NCBI GenBank assembly: GCA_945859605.1
Contig: OX243815.1
Coordinates: 47,916,393 to 47,980,392 of the forward strand
Direction: 5' to 3'
DNA length: 64,000 nt
DNA from: Lumbricus rubellus
Taxonomy: Eukaryota > Annelida > Clitellata > Crassiclitellata > Lumbricidae
Shown here piece by piece: positions 1 to 11,323 of this stretch. Each line of letters starts with the position of its first letter. Within the stretch, counting starts at the first letter, position 1. The position numbers and the translations under genes were made by a program. The notes beneath the pieces are model-generated. The model ran no database searches. It saw nothing but the letters and a program-made list of their open reading frames with translations, and was not told where the DNA came from.

Positions 1-97
1 AATGTTATTTATGTCGCTTACCATGAAACTTGGACAAAGTTCCAGTGTGCATGCATCTATGAATCAATACATGTAGCCTACTATGCACGTATAAATA

Positions 98-132
98 ATT
101 ATATGTATGTATGTTTGTATGTACGTATGCAC

Positions 133-163
<31 letters not shown>

Positions 164-206
164 TGTATGTATGTATGTATGTATGTATGTATGTATGTAT
201 GTACTA
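98..206. repeat. (GTAT)n microsatellite
   Basis: Tetranucleotide run with a few interruptions at the start. It forms the left member of a pair of GTAT arrays that bracket a repeat-like segment. Confidence 0.95.
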
Positions 207-963
207 GCTGTACCCGGCCACGCGTTGCTGTGGCAGAAAAGACTCTCCCCCTCTCCCCTCACCTCCTCCCCTCCTCCTCCCCTCCCCTCCCCCTCCCCCT
301 CCCCCTCCCCCTCCCCCTTCCCCTCCCCTCCCCTCCCCTCCCCTCCCCTCCCCTCCCCTCCCCTCCCCTCCCCTCCCCTCCCCTCCCCTCCCCTCCCCTC
401 CCCTCCCCTCCCCTCCCCTCCCCTCCCCTCCCCTCCCCTCCCCTCCCCTCCCCTCCCCTCCCCTCCCCTCCCCTCCCCTCCCCTCCCCTCCCCTCCCCTC
501 CCCTCCCCTCCCCTCCCCTCCCCCCCCCTCCCCTCCCCTCCCCTCCCCTCCCCTCCCCTCCGTCCCGCTCCCCCTTCCCATCCCCCGCCGCCTCCCTCCC
601 CCTCCCCCTCCGTCCCGCTCCCTCCGCTCCTTTCCTCCCTGAACCAAGAAGGCCGCAAAATAATTATGCGAATCGCTTATGACGTCACGGCACGCAAGCT
701 CATTCATGTTTTGTCTGCATGGTCGCAGTCACTGTCAAGGCGTTTGTGAATCTGGCAACGTGCGGTTTTGAATTTGCAAATGGCGGTCGAGCGGCATGCA
801 AACTTCACTTTTTGTGGAAAATATTGCGTGTTTTCGGAAAAAAAGAAAAATGGACACTCTCAGATAGGAATGGAAGGATTTGTGAAATTTTCAAAACAAT
901 CTGTGCGGTACGTTTCGAGAACACTTTACACAAACTATTGGAAAGTTTCATTTTTATATATAT
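207..963. repeat. Interspersed-repeat-like segment between two (GTAT)n arrays
   Basis: Begins ACTAGCTGTACCCGGCCACG and ends TTCATTTTTATATATATAG directly against a (TATG)n array. Abrupt edges against the same microsatellite on both sides suggest a mobile or repeat element associated with GTAT tracts. It contains the C-rich array at 241-630. 640-960 shows no credible coding sequence. Class unknown. Confidence 0.4.
241..630. repeat. (CCCCT)n pentanucleotide array
   Basis: Nearly pure CCCCT units from about 317 to 560, flanked by C-rich sequence; the minus strand reads (AGGGG)n. Open frames through it on both strands are low-complexity artefacts. Confidence 0.95.
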
Positions 964-1475
964 AGATGTATGTATGTATGTATGTATGTATGTATGTATG
1001 TATGTATGTATGTATGTATGTATGCATGTATGCATGTATGTATGTATGTATGTATCTATGTATGTAGGTATGTATGTGTGTATGTGTGTATGTATGTATG
1101 TATGTATGTATGTATGTATGTATGAAGGTATGAAGGTATGTATGTATGTATGTATGTATGTATGTATGTATGTATGTATGTATGTATGTATGTATGTATG
1201 TATGTATGTATGTATGTATGTATGTATGTATGTATGTATGTATGTATGTATGTATGTATGTATGTATGTATGTATGTATGTATGTATGTATGTATGTATG
1301 TATGTATGTATTTATGTATGAAGGTATGCATGTATGTATTTACATTATTTATGTATGTATGTATGAAGGTATGTGTCTGCAAGCATATATGCATGTCTGT
1401 TTGTACGAATGCATCTGTATGTGCATTTGTATGTTTATCCATATTATATGTATGTTTGTATGTATGTATTTTCTT
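964..1475. repeat. (TATG)n microsatellite
   Basis: Almost uninterrupted TATG units to about 1310, then degenerating to 1470, five to ten bases before the acceptor of gene A exon 2. The array therefore occupies the polypyrimidine and branch-point area of that intron. Confidence 0.95.
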
Positions 1476-1479
1476 GTAG

Positions 1480-4400
1480 TACTTGGAACTTCGATACAAG
1501 TCCCAGGCTGTGCGAACTTTCGGCTGTCTGTTGATGGTTCTCAAACACGTAAGCTGTTGGGATTTTAGTTAGAACGTTATTCGTTATAACAGGAGTCGAG
1601 TCACGGTATGTAGGCTATGCAATATGCATGTAGGAGCACCTGTTATTATAGGGCCCATTCGAAATTTCAACTCCAGACTACAGCGCGGACACTGAATCGG
1701 AGTTTTGCACCGAAAAGCATGATCAATTGCGAGTGAAATAGTTGCCCAGGGTCCCTACGTAGCGGCCTGAGATGGGATGAACCCACAATTTTCCGGCTCC
1801 AGGGCATTGAACATACATACCCGTTACACTACCGCTCCCAACAATTAAAACCATGTTAATAAATACGATTTTATTATATATAATGCCATTTTACTAATAA
1901 AAATATTTGTGTAAATATCATGTTCTTAGAGCAATTAGCATTACCCTGAGTTCAGTGTGCTGCAATACCGTATTTTTTAGAACTTTTGTTGCGAGAAAGC
2001 ACTATAAATTATTATACACATTAATTTGGATTTAAAGTACAATTTTCTGTGCAGGTGATAAATATGGGAATCATCATGTTTGGCCCAGCCGCCGCTCTCA
2101 CGGAAGGTAGGCTATGCATGTCTCATCTGCAGAAATTCTAGTAATTCTAGTGATAGCTATTATTATTTTACACAGCATTTAATTAATTAGTAGGCCTATT
2201 CATATTAATCAACTTCCACGTCAACCAACCTTTTTCTTTGCCTTCTAACTTTTTGGTCTGTTTCATTAACTGTCTGGTCGCTTCACTCAAAACTGAAAGA
2301 AAAAAAATTATCCATCTTGATGTCACGCTGTAGGCCAGGGATTTTTTTAACGTGCACACAAAATGTGCAGTTCTAAATGAATTTCTACAGTTGTTGGCCT
2401 AGAAACAATTCTGTAGGCCTGCAGTTAAAATTAGCAAAAAACCTCTTTCTCCTCAGATTGGAAGTAATTTACCATGGAGGATAAGAAATTGAAGAAGGGT
2501 TTGTGCAGTTCTAAAAGTTCCTTAAAAATAGCCTTGCTGTATATGCTACACGAAACGACTTTTCAATACTGATTCGCCACGTTCTTCTGCATTTAATAAT
2601 TTAGGCTATATTGCGCATTTGGGAGACCTCATAAAGACGATGTTCCAGGATCAATAACGAGCATTCACCAACTTGATCACTGTGATGTTTTTTTGCATAG
2701 TGACAGGAATTCCGGTCTGGGGTGGAATCTTAATCATTGGACTCGTCTGCGTATTCTACACTACCCTGGTAAGTCCCACTGATAATAATAATTGTAAACT
2801 ATTCCCACAAAGTCCATGATCATTGTTACTGAATATATTTCGTATTCGGCTCCTAATCATGTAACAAAGAAGCATGTTCTAACAGCCGTTCTATCAACGC
2901 ACAGTAAATGCATAAGCTGCATAATTGCATGAAGCTACAACACCGTTAAAGAAATTTGCTTTCTAATTATTAAGCCTATGTTGTAGATAAACAGTTAAAC
3001 ATTGAGCGCCCAAGACCAATAATAAGTTCATATTACGATAGAGTTAAACTATACCGCTATGTGCTGATTTTGTTGTATTTAGGGTGGCATAAAGGCTGTT
3101 ATCTGGACGGATGCATTTCAGGCTACACTTATGCTAACCGGACTTTTAGCTCCAATAATTCAAGTGAGTTGTATTTCTAGATATTTCGCGAAGCATGCTA
3201 ATCTTCGGATACCTGAATTTAAAATTGCGCTATTCCTGCGAGAAGTTGGCGCTATGTACTGAGATAAGCTGTCCCTATCTATCGAAACCATTATTAGGCT
3301 ATTATTATCGTTATTATTGCTATTTTTCTTCTTCTTCTTCTTCTTCTTCTTCTACTTCTTATTATTATTATTATTATTATTATTATTTTTTTATTATTTT
3401 TTTTTATTTATTTTTTTTTTTACCCGAGGTACCTAGGATCCCTCGGGATTTACAGAAATTATGCTTGGAGCTGTTTTTGTGTGTTTAGAAATTATTATTA
3501 TATTATTATTATTATTATTATTCAGCTTTAGGCTTCAATAGAGCGAGCAGCAACTACAACTCCATCTAACTTTCGGATTAAAATTTCGATTTGTGCGGTC
3601 TTTGTTGTCAAATAGACCTCAATTAACTGTCAACGTTACATGTATGTGACAATTTCTTCACAATACGTCTGCCACACTAGGCTACTGTAAAACTACACAG
3701 TGGAACAGGTCATCGATACAATTGAAATCAACCCATGTCAACGCAATTCTGCACAGTAGCCTAGGTCTACAATACACATTATTACAATGATCAAGCGCCT
3801 TTGATAATAACGATAATGAAGACCGACATAGTAGCCTACCACGATGGAATGCGAACCGATAAAAGTTATGATTCTTCTGGTTGTTTCCTCGCAGGGTTGC
3901 ATTGAGACTGGAGGAATTGAAAACGCTTGGCAAACTGCAGAAGACGGAGGAAGAATCGATTTTTTAAAGTAAGAAACCAATTGAATCAACACCAAAAACA
4001 TTTAGTAGCCTACAGGATACATGAACTTTGGTTTACCATTTAATGAACCAAATATTTTCATGAACCTTGCAACTAGGCCTACTGATAGGCCTACTACTGT
4101 ACAGTAGGCCCCTAGAACCATGACATTTGGTCCCAATATTTCCCATAGTAAAACAGTCCGAAAATGCTACATTTCGGTAACCGAAATTGCAAAACTTGCA
4201 TATTTTTACCGTTTATCTGATAGTTTCAACCCGGATCCGACCATTCGACACACGTTCTGGACGTTGGTCATCGGAAACTTCTTCAACTGGTTGCCTAATT
4301 ATTCCATTGAACAGCAAACCATCCAACGATACGCTTCAACGAAGAACACGAAGCAAGCGACGATGTAAGTAGAACGATGTCGGATAATAATTATTCATTC

Positions 4401-7400
4401 CGACTAAAATTAATTCCTCAACGCCAGCCACTTAAATATTGGGAAACCCACCGTCATGTTACATGTATCGTCTCGTGACTCGTGAAGTTTACGCCCAGAC
4501 TAACTATGCCACTCGCGAAGCCGCTTCCATGCATACCAACAACGGCCAAGGGCTGCTCTGGGAATAGTTACCCCGGGCGTAGAAACTATTCCCGGAGTAG
4601 CCTAACTTTCGTCTGTCCCAGCCATACGGACCCAGAAGCTACGCCAATTTTTTTGGTTTTGACTGAGCTGCTGTGAATAACTGAATAAGTTGCTTCTCAC
4701 GGCATTAGCTACTTTAAACGCTGAAGAATTCTCAGCGGTTTCGATTACAATGCTACATTCTATTACTGCATAATAGGCTAGCTTGTTTATGCAAATTGAT
4801 GCATGTACGTATAATTATCAGATACAAATAAAGGCTACTTGGTTACTTACTTATGTAAAGGGTCTAATATGTCTGGGATATTATTGCCAATCTTACCTTG
4901 AATGCCTCTCAAAATCTTGTTTGGTCTCAAAGCATCTATTTGTCGTTGCTTTCGCAGAGCCGTCTTGCTCAACATTCCTGCGATATTCAGCATGATATCA
5001 CTCGCTTCATTACTCGGAGTCGTTATGTACGGATACTATGGTCCCATGAAGTGCGACCCGTTGGAGAGTGGACGTGTTAGCGACCCAAATCAGGTAACAA
5101 TGATTGAAGAATCAATCAAACTCAAAACTAGTAATCAGCCGCTATTGAATCACAGAATAGGCAAGTGTTATCGTTCAATTAATCTTCAATCAATCTATAT
5201 ATTATTATAAGCATTACTCAATATTCAGTTAGGGTGCAATAAATCGATTATCATACTAAATTAATTTGTAACAATTATTGGGAAATAAGCTTAGATGTCA
5301 TTCAATAGGTGTCGACTAGATGACAGAACGTGCAACATGTGTTGATTTCTTTACAGATGGTGCCGAGATTTGTCATGGACATCTTTGGCTTTGCACCAGG
5401 AATAGCGGGACTCTATATGGCGAGCATATTCGCAGGTGCTCTCAGGTAAGCTGTTTTATGTAGCTTACTGTCATAACATAGGCCTACAAATGATGTTATG
5501 TATGGTCACCTTTGACTGTAGAATTCTTGAGTAAATATTTACATATAGGTCATCGTAATTGGTCACGTAGACTAGAATGTCCTACTTCATTCATCATTTT
5601 TATTTAAACTTTTTAAGCATGCTGCATACAGAAAATCATAGATGTAAAAAAAACATGGAAACGAAATTTAAAAACCGGTAAAAAACGTCGTTTTTTTCGA
5701 AAAAATAAAAACAAATAAAAAAAACCTCATAAAAACCGATACGGAAAATAATTTGACTTTGCTGCATCTAAAACTTCATTTTAACCTTGAAAACCTTGAT
5801 TAGGAACCTACTACACGCAGGCTATCTCTTAAATGTTGATGTTAAACTATGAAATAATGACTTTAGTTAGCTGAATCCTTGAGAGTTGGCGGAAAACATA
5901 AGGAACATCAGAAAAATAAAAATTAAGAAAAATAATAACAGAGAGTAAATGAATAAATAAAGTTCAAGAAAAAATTTAAAAAACGATGAAAAAACGATGG
6001 GACAAATTCCCGAAAAAACCACGTTTTTTGGAGGGAATAAAAAACGGGAAAAACTTTTTTTACAACTTTGCAGAAAATAAACATAACAAAATATAATTTT
6101 TATTTGAAAAAGTGGAACGCAGTGAAGTCTTAATGTATGAAATTTTGTTTTATTAAGAAAATAACCAGTTGTCATTTATAAAGCGACAGTAACTGTTGCC
6201 AAGCGCCAAGGAATGAGCCGATAAAGCCTAGTAAACGTTTTTTGAACAGCATTCGTGTTATCTTAATTTTAGTGTTGATGAATGAGCAGTAAGTAAGTCT
6301 ACCATTGTGGATCTGTTCGTGTGTTTTTCTTAGTTCCGTATCGTCGATGTTGAGTGCTTTGGCTACTATTGTCTGGGAAGACATCTTCAAACTGTTTCGA
6401 TCAGCGAGAGAAGCATCAGACACGAATGCTACGATCGCAACAAAAATCATTAGTAAGCACTTTATAATGATTTTGGCATTATATAACACGTAGGCTAAGT
6501 AAGTATATTTTTTACTCAGGAACATACTGCAGATAGTAAGCCAATAACGCCATTTAGGTACAATGTAGAAAAATAACGGGAAGTTCGTAATTGGTGAATA
6601 AAGTAAGCCTGAAACCTACAGTGTATAGGCCTACGCTGGTTTCATTTATCAACGTTGCTTTAACCCTAATCCTATAACGCTGCACTTGCAATAAAAAATG
6701 AGTTGGTGCGTCTTTGGGCATAGGCATATCAAACATGGGAGGGGATTTAGGGCAGTGGTAACATTCGGGCGTGGACGATCAGAAGACCAGAGAGGATGCA
6801 GGTGCCCCAAAACAGATCTCATGAGAAGTGTTAGCAGGAATGTCATTTCACAGTAAAAAGAGTCGAATCAGTAACTGTCATCATGAATCCAACTGAGTTC
6901 GGATAAGAGTTGGTTGAGACGGATACCCGCAGACACGTAGCACCCAACGAAGACTCCAACAAGTTGAGGTGTAACATACATCGTAGATACGCAATAATTC
7001 AAGCTATACTCAGTATAATGAGTACGGTATGCGTCTGTATGTGTGTCGGATATAGCCTAGTATCTCAACATTGCATTGAAACACATCGTTGCGTTGTTTT
7101 TTTAAGGCGTTGTCTTCGCTGCTTGTGGTATCGGAATGGCCTTCCTCTTCAGCAATGTCGGTGGAACTGTTCTTCAGGTAGGCTACAGTAGTTGTAGGTC
7201 TCGCGGGCCACAGAGATTATTCGTACAAGAAGTTCTCACCAATCTACGGTTCTCTCTCTCTCAATCTGTTTATAATAATTTAGGTTTACGAGCGTAATAA
7301 TAATAATCTATATAAGAAGATGTTATCTTCTTATTTGGCTGATTCTCTGTGGACTGTTACACATAATGCCTTTATTTTAATTTCCTTGTTTGATTTTTTT

Positions 7401-10379
7401 CTCTCTGTCAGTCGCCGCTCTGTGTAGGCCTATTTTACTTTCTCTGTCTATTTGTTTTGCTCCGTCGACTTTTAATGTTGTTCAGTTTTTACATCTCTTT
7501 ACTTCTTCGTCTCTTTGTCAGAGTTAAATTAAATTGTTTTGTTCTTGGATTAAAAGGACCAAATATTGATCTACCCAGGTTCCATCATAATTCAATTATG
7601 AAACTCAAGCACAATCCTCTGGTCCGTTATCTGAGAACGGCTTCATTTCTTCTACTGATGTTGCCTTATGCGTCAGACTACCGTTCGGTAGAATGCCCCT
7701 TATTACTACTAATAATTAATGGTGCTGTTACCTCGATCATAATTGCTGGATGTAAAATGATTTTTGTTGTTTTCAGATGTCCGCGTCTTTCACTGGAGCT
7801 GTGGTTGCTCCAATTCTTGGGATCTTTATGTTGGGATTGTTCTTTCCATGGGCAAACTGGATCGTGAGTAGTTTTCCAATTTCAAAAATTTCGGCTAAAA
7901 TCATTAAAATTTTATGCTACTATAATAGTAGCCTACTAATTACATTGGATTTGTTTTATCGCATTGAATCTACAGCCATATTTTGGCTCAAGTTAGGTTG
8001 TATACAAAGTCGCTTCAAAAACTTATTGTCTACGTTTCCATATTATAATTGAGAGGAATTCATTTTAAATATATATATATGAGAAATAATGCGGATAAAA
8101 AAGGCTATAGTTAGTCTAGTTATAGTAGTTACATGTACATTAGCTGCAGTAACATTTATTTACCAGAGCCAGGTGACATGCACGATTTGCTATATTATTG
8201 TCAGATGACAGCTGCGTTAGGCTAAATGAAATTGAGACAATAAAAACCAAGAGCACAATGCTTACTTTAAGGTGAGGGCTCATCACTTGTTCATAATATG
8301 CGTATAAGCAGGTTACTGAATTATTCTGTCATGTTGCAGGGAGCTTTGGCTGGTGGAATCCCAGGATTTCTGTTCCCAATGTGGCTCAGCATAGGAGCGT
8401 ACGTGGAGGAGCCTCCCATCTTCATACCGATGTACAACAGTGTCGAGTGTTGTGACATCACTTCAGACAACTCCACATATTACAACTCCACATCGTCGTA
8501 CTACAACTCGACCTCGTCGTACCTCTCCACCACTGACTTCTACACTACGTCTACCACAGCAGTTCCACAAGTGTATGATAATGATTTAATTTCTCACTTC
8601 CATCAAATTTATCCTACTTTACCTTTTTAAATAACGTGCTTAAGAGATAAACAAATTATTTCTATTATTCTAAATGACTAACTTTCACACAACTCATGAT
8701 AGGCCTAATTTCAAAATAGACTGGTTAGGACTATAGCCTATGACAATAATTATCATGATAGCGTTTGATTGAAATGAGTGACCCTCAACAGTCTAGTGAT
8801 CAAGGTTCTGACGTGCTATTCGTAAAGTACATGTATGTGCATACATGTATATTTGGCAAAACAGGTCAGGGATCATGAGACTGTACATGTTGTCCTACAT
8901 GTGGTACACGACTCTCGGAATGATGACAACAATCGTCGTTGGACTCATTGTCAGCTTCATAACAGGTACAGGAAATTAAGTTTGAACATTCGTTTGTAAT
9001 GTATGTAGTATAAAATTACACACGTACATGTACGAACACCCGTACAAAACGCACACACAGACACACTCTCATGAATACCGATGTGTAAGTACTGCCGAAG
9101 TATAGCCTAAATACTTGCACGTGTGCATGCGGTTCATACGAGTATGTAGGTAATAAGTATGCGTTTGTATAATTCACGTAAATATTGTCTTCCTTTTCCT
9201 GAAGTTTAAATTGTAGGCTTGCAATCTCAGAGGATATCAATTATGAATTGTTCAATGCAATCAGCTTCCACTGGATTCTTTAGGCCATCATGAAACCTGT
9301 CAACATTTCAGTGTCTAAGTTGTCACGCACCAGTCTGTCTTTCTGATCCTTTAAATGTGTTCTGTAAACATCCTGTCTTAGGTTACACTAAACCAAGAGA
9401 TATCGACCCGAAGCTTCTGATTCCATACGTCGATAAGTTCTGGTGTTGTTTCCCGGAGTCTTGTCGAGCGAAATTCAGATGTGGAATTGACTACAGCAAG
9501 GTAGGCGACTTTCTAAGAGGTTGCATGGTCACATTGATATGCCTACAAATAACTTCGTTGCACTTAATTTCAAGCAATCTGAAATGATGCAAAGCGAAAC
9601 GACTTATTTTTGCCTAATATATGCATAGATTTCGGAGGCATGCCAGGTTTATCTTTCTGTCAAGCACCTCTGAGTAGTGATCTTGGAATTGCTTAATGAT
9701 TGCTTGATCTAGGATTCTAGGTAATTCTGCAAATGCTTAATGAAAGAGAAGATTTCAAGTTAATTATTAATCTCATCTGTTCATCCAACTCAGTTCTACT
9801 GTAACAATCCAAGTTATTGTAACAGACGATGCCATTGAATATGGTATCACGTTCTGGTTTCAGTTTGACGAATCTAAATTTCTTTAAAAAAGGCTATTAC
9901 CGCCGCCATCCTTCTCTGACCAGACATTGGACTGGCATTTCCAAAGTAGGCCAACAAACAGTGGCAGACTTTACCACGTCAAACAACCGTTTAACGAATT
10001 AACTTTTCTATTATCCTATCGTTAATTTTCAAACGAATTTCAGTGCAAGTTATCTCCAACGTTTCTCCAATTTATTTTCCTTATGCAGGTCGATGATTCC
10101 GATTCGGAATCAGAAAATGGAGATGAGAAAAAACCCGTGGAAGTTTTCAACGATGGAATTAGCATTATTTTTGTTTCTCCTGACCTAACTGACCTTGACG
10201 TGAAGGACAAAAAGCAGGATCCGGATCGTGAAAGTTCTGGAAGTGTCCACTCCTCACAAAAACCATCTGCCTCAACTGATAATAATTCATATCACTCTGA
10301 AACCGATCATCGGAACTTAGGATGTGATAACGACGCTTGCGAATATTTAGATGAAGTCGAAATTATTTCAAAATTATGA
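1480..10379 (+). CDS. slc5a8-like: Gene A: SLC5A8/A12-like Na+-coupled transporter, exons 2-16 (5' partial)
   Basis: Multi-pass Na+-coupled solute carrier of the SLC5 family, sodium-coupled monocarboxylate transporter type, expected in the plasma membrane. Exons: 1480-1548, 2055-2106, 2701-2768, 3083-3163, 3895-3968, 4224-4364, 4958-5093, 5357-5445, 6334-6452, 7107-7177, 7777-7863, 8340-8572, 8865-8965, 9382-9500, 10089-10379 (stop TGA). They encode 576 residues; about 124 N-terminal residues (exon 1) lie left of the window, since 1-1479 is microsatellite and repeat. All junctions are GT-AG, phases match the paralogues and no stop interrupts the frame. Family landmarks are YLELRYKS (exon 2), CIETGG (exon 6), [12 protein letters not shown] and QRYAST (exon 7), WEDIFK (exon 10) and [10 protein letters not shown] (exon 15). 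Exon 13 encodes an S/T-rich loop with three NST sequons, the longest in the cluster. The protein ends in S-K-L, a class I PDZ-ligand pattern. Oriented opposite to B-E and convergent with B. Substrate unknown. Confidence 0.88.
1662..1840 (-). repeat. tRNA-derived SINE copy in gene A intron 2
   Basis: Reading the minus strand: an A-box-like GGTAGTGTAACGGGTA, then a B-box-like GTGGGTTCATCCC about 55 bases on, then a body with GTAGGGACCCTGGGCAA and CACTCGCAATTG. The body matches the SINE copies at 44190-44345 and 58715-58942. The tRNA head is degenerate, so this is not a working tRNA gene. Confidence 0.65.
3325..3535. repeat. (TTC)n/(TTA)n simple repeat in gene A intron 5
   Basis: TTC triplets followed by TTA triplets and a T-rich tract, with a second short ATT run near 3490-3522. 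Confidence 0.9.
5637..6070 (+). mobile_element. hAT-type MITE, copy 1 (gene A intron 9)
   Basis: 434 bp, A/T-rich, non-coding. Starts CATAGATGTA and ends TACAACTTTG (inverted: CAAAGTTGTA), and is flanked by the 8-bp target duplication CAGAAAAT at 5629-5636 and 6071-6078. About 85% or more of its length can be matched by eye to the copy at 56492-56917. 8-bp duplications and CA-R-G-type ends fit the hAT superfamily. Non-autonomous. Confidence 0.85.
6146..6290 (-). repeat. Dispersed repeat, copy in gene A intron 9
   Basis: The minus strand shares with 33560-33705 AACACGAATGCT, TTCAAAAA and GGTTATTTTCTTAATAAAAC. The AATAAA-like end could be the 3' end of a retroelement. Both copies lie in intron 9 of their gene but in opposite orientation, so they are separate insertions. 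Confidence 0.5.
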
Positions 10380-11323
10380 TTAGACTTGTCATTGCTTTAA
10401 AATTATTCTTTACTATATCGATTTACCTTTTACGTTTCTTGTTGAGACTCAAGATCCTCAGACTTGTTTGTTGTAGAACAACTTTGAGAAAAAAATCATC
10501 TGACGCAGCGAAACATTAATCTGGTAATAGCCTTGATGCTATAATAAGAGTTTTGTTTGACACTATTCTTCGAAAGAATCCAGTTGAGAATCTTAGGGAA
10601 TTAAAATCGACGAAGAGACGTGTGCAAATGACGGGTTATTTAAGTTATTTAATATTGAATTGCTGGTGACCATACGTGCTTTTTATGGACTTATAAGTTA
10701 AGGCGATATATAATCTTACTGAAATTAAGAGTAGGCTAATCCTAATTTACCATGGATGATGGGAAGGGTACGAATGGGTTGTGCAGTTCTACAACTTCCC
10801 TAAAACAACCCTGGTGAATGACTTTCAAAACTGGGCTAATTGTGCTAAGACTCAACATTTCGGTTGCTCTTACTATCTAGGGCATATACTAGGCCTACCT
10901 TCGATGATTACATTGACCCCCATTGCACTCTATTGCTTGCCTTTGTATCCTATTGTATTCCATTGTAGTTCATTGCTTTTCATTGTTTTATATTGTTGAC
11001 CAACAAATTGTATTTTAATTCATTACAGTGCAAAGCATCCTGTCAATATTATTGCATCATATGGATTGTGGTAATTAGGGATTAAGTTCTTAACACTGTC
11101 TTCAATTAGAGTTTACTTACGTATAAGATTGAGCATAAGTGTAAGAGGGCAGTATAGCGATATGGAACAAAAGAGTTATTTCCTAGATCTGCAGAAACTG
11201 AGTGCTGTAACCAATCGTCCACCGTGTCTCAACACAGCATGGTACACCAGAAACGAACTACACCACTGACACCTGTCTATGGAAACCATAATCTAGAACC
11301 ATGATAATTACTTAGACGTATTA
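10380..11323. other. Convergent A/B intergenic region (3' flanks)
   Basis: 944 bases between the stop codons of A (+) and B (-); it must hold both 3' UTRs. No coding sequence was recognised. A stretch at about 10745-10810 resembles 2464-2540 in gene A intron 3 (shared TAATTTACCATGGA and TTGTGCAGTTCTA), so it is a small dispersed repeat. 10910-10995 is a degenerate run of ATTG-centred pentamers and hexamers. No clear poly(A) signal could be assigned. Confidence 0.6.

Noticed and set aside
5..1568. Several long open frames on both strands (GRGGE-, SPPLP-, YVCM- and IHTY-rich)
   Set aside because: They are translations of CCCCT and GTAT microsatellites and have no independent coding signal.
10371..10379. 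C-terminal S-K-L of gene A as a peroxisomal targeting signal
   Set aside because: The protein is a multi-pass plasma-membrane-type transporter, and paralogues end S-K-F or S-Q-L, which fits a PDZ ligand better.
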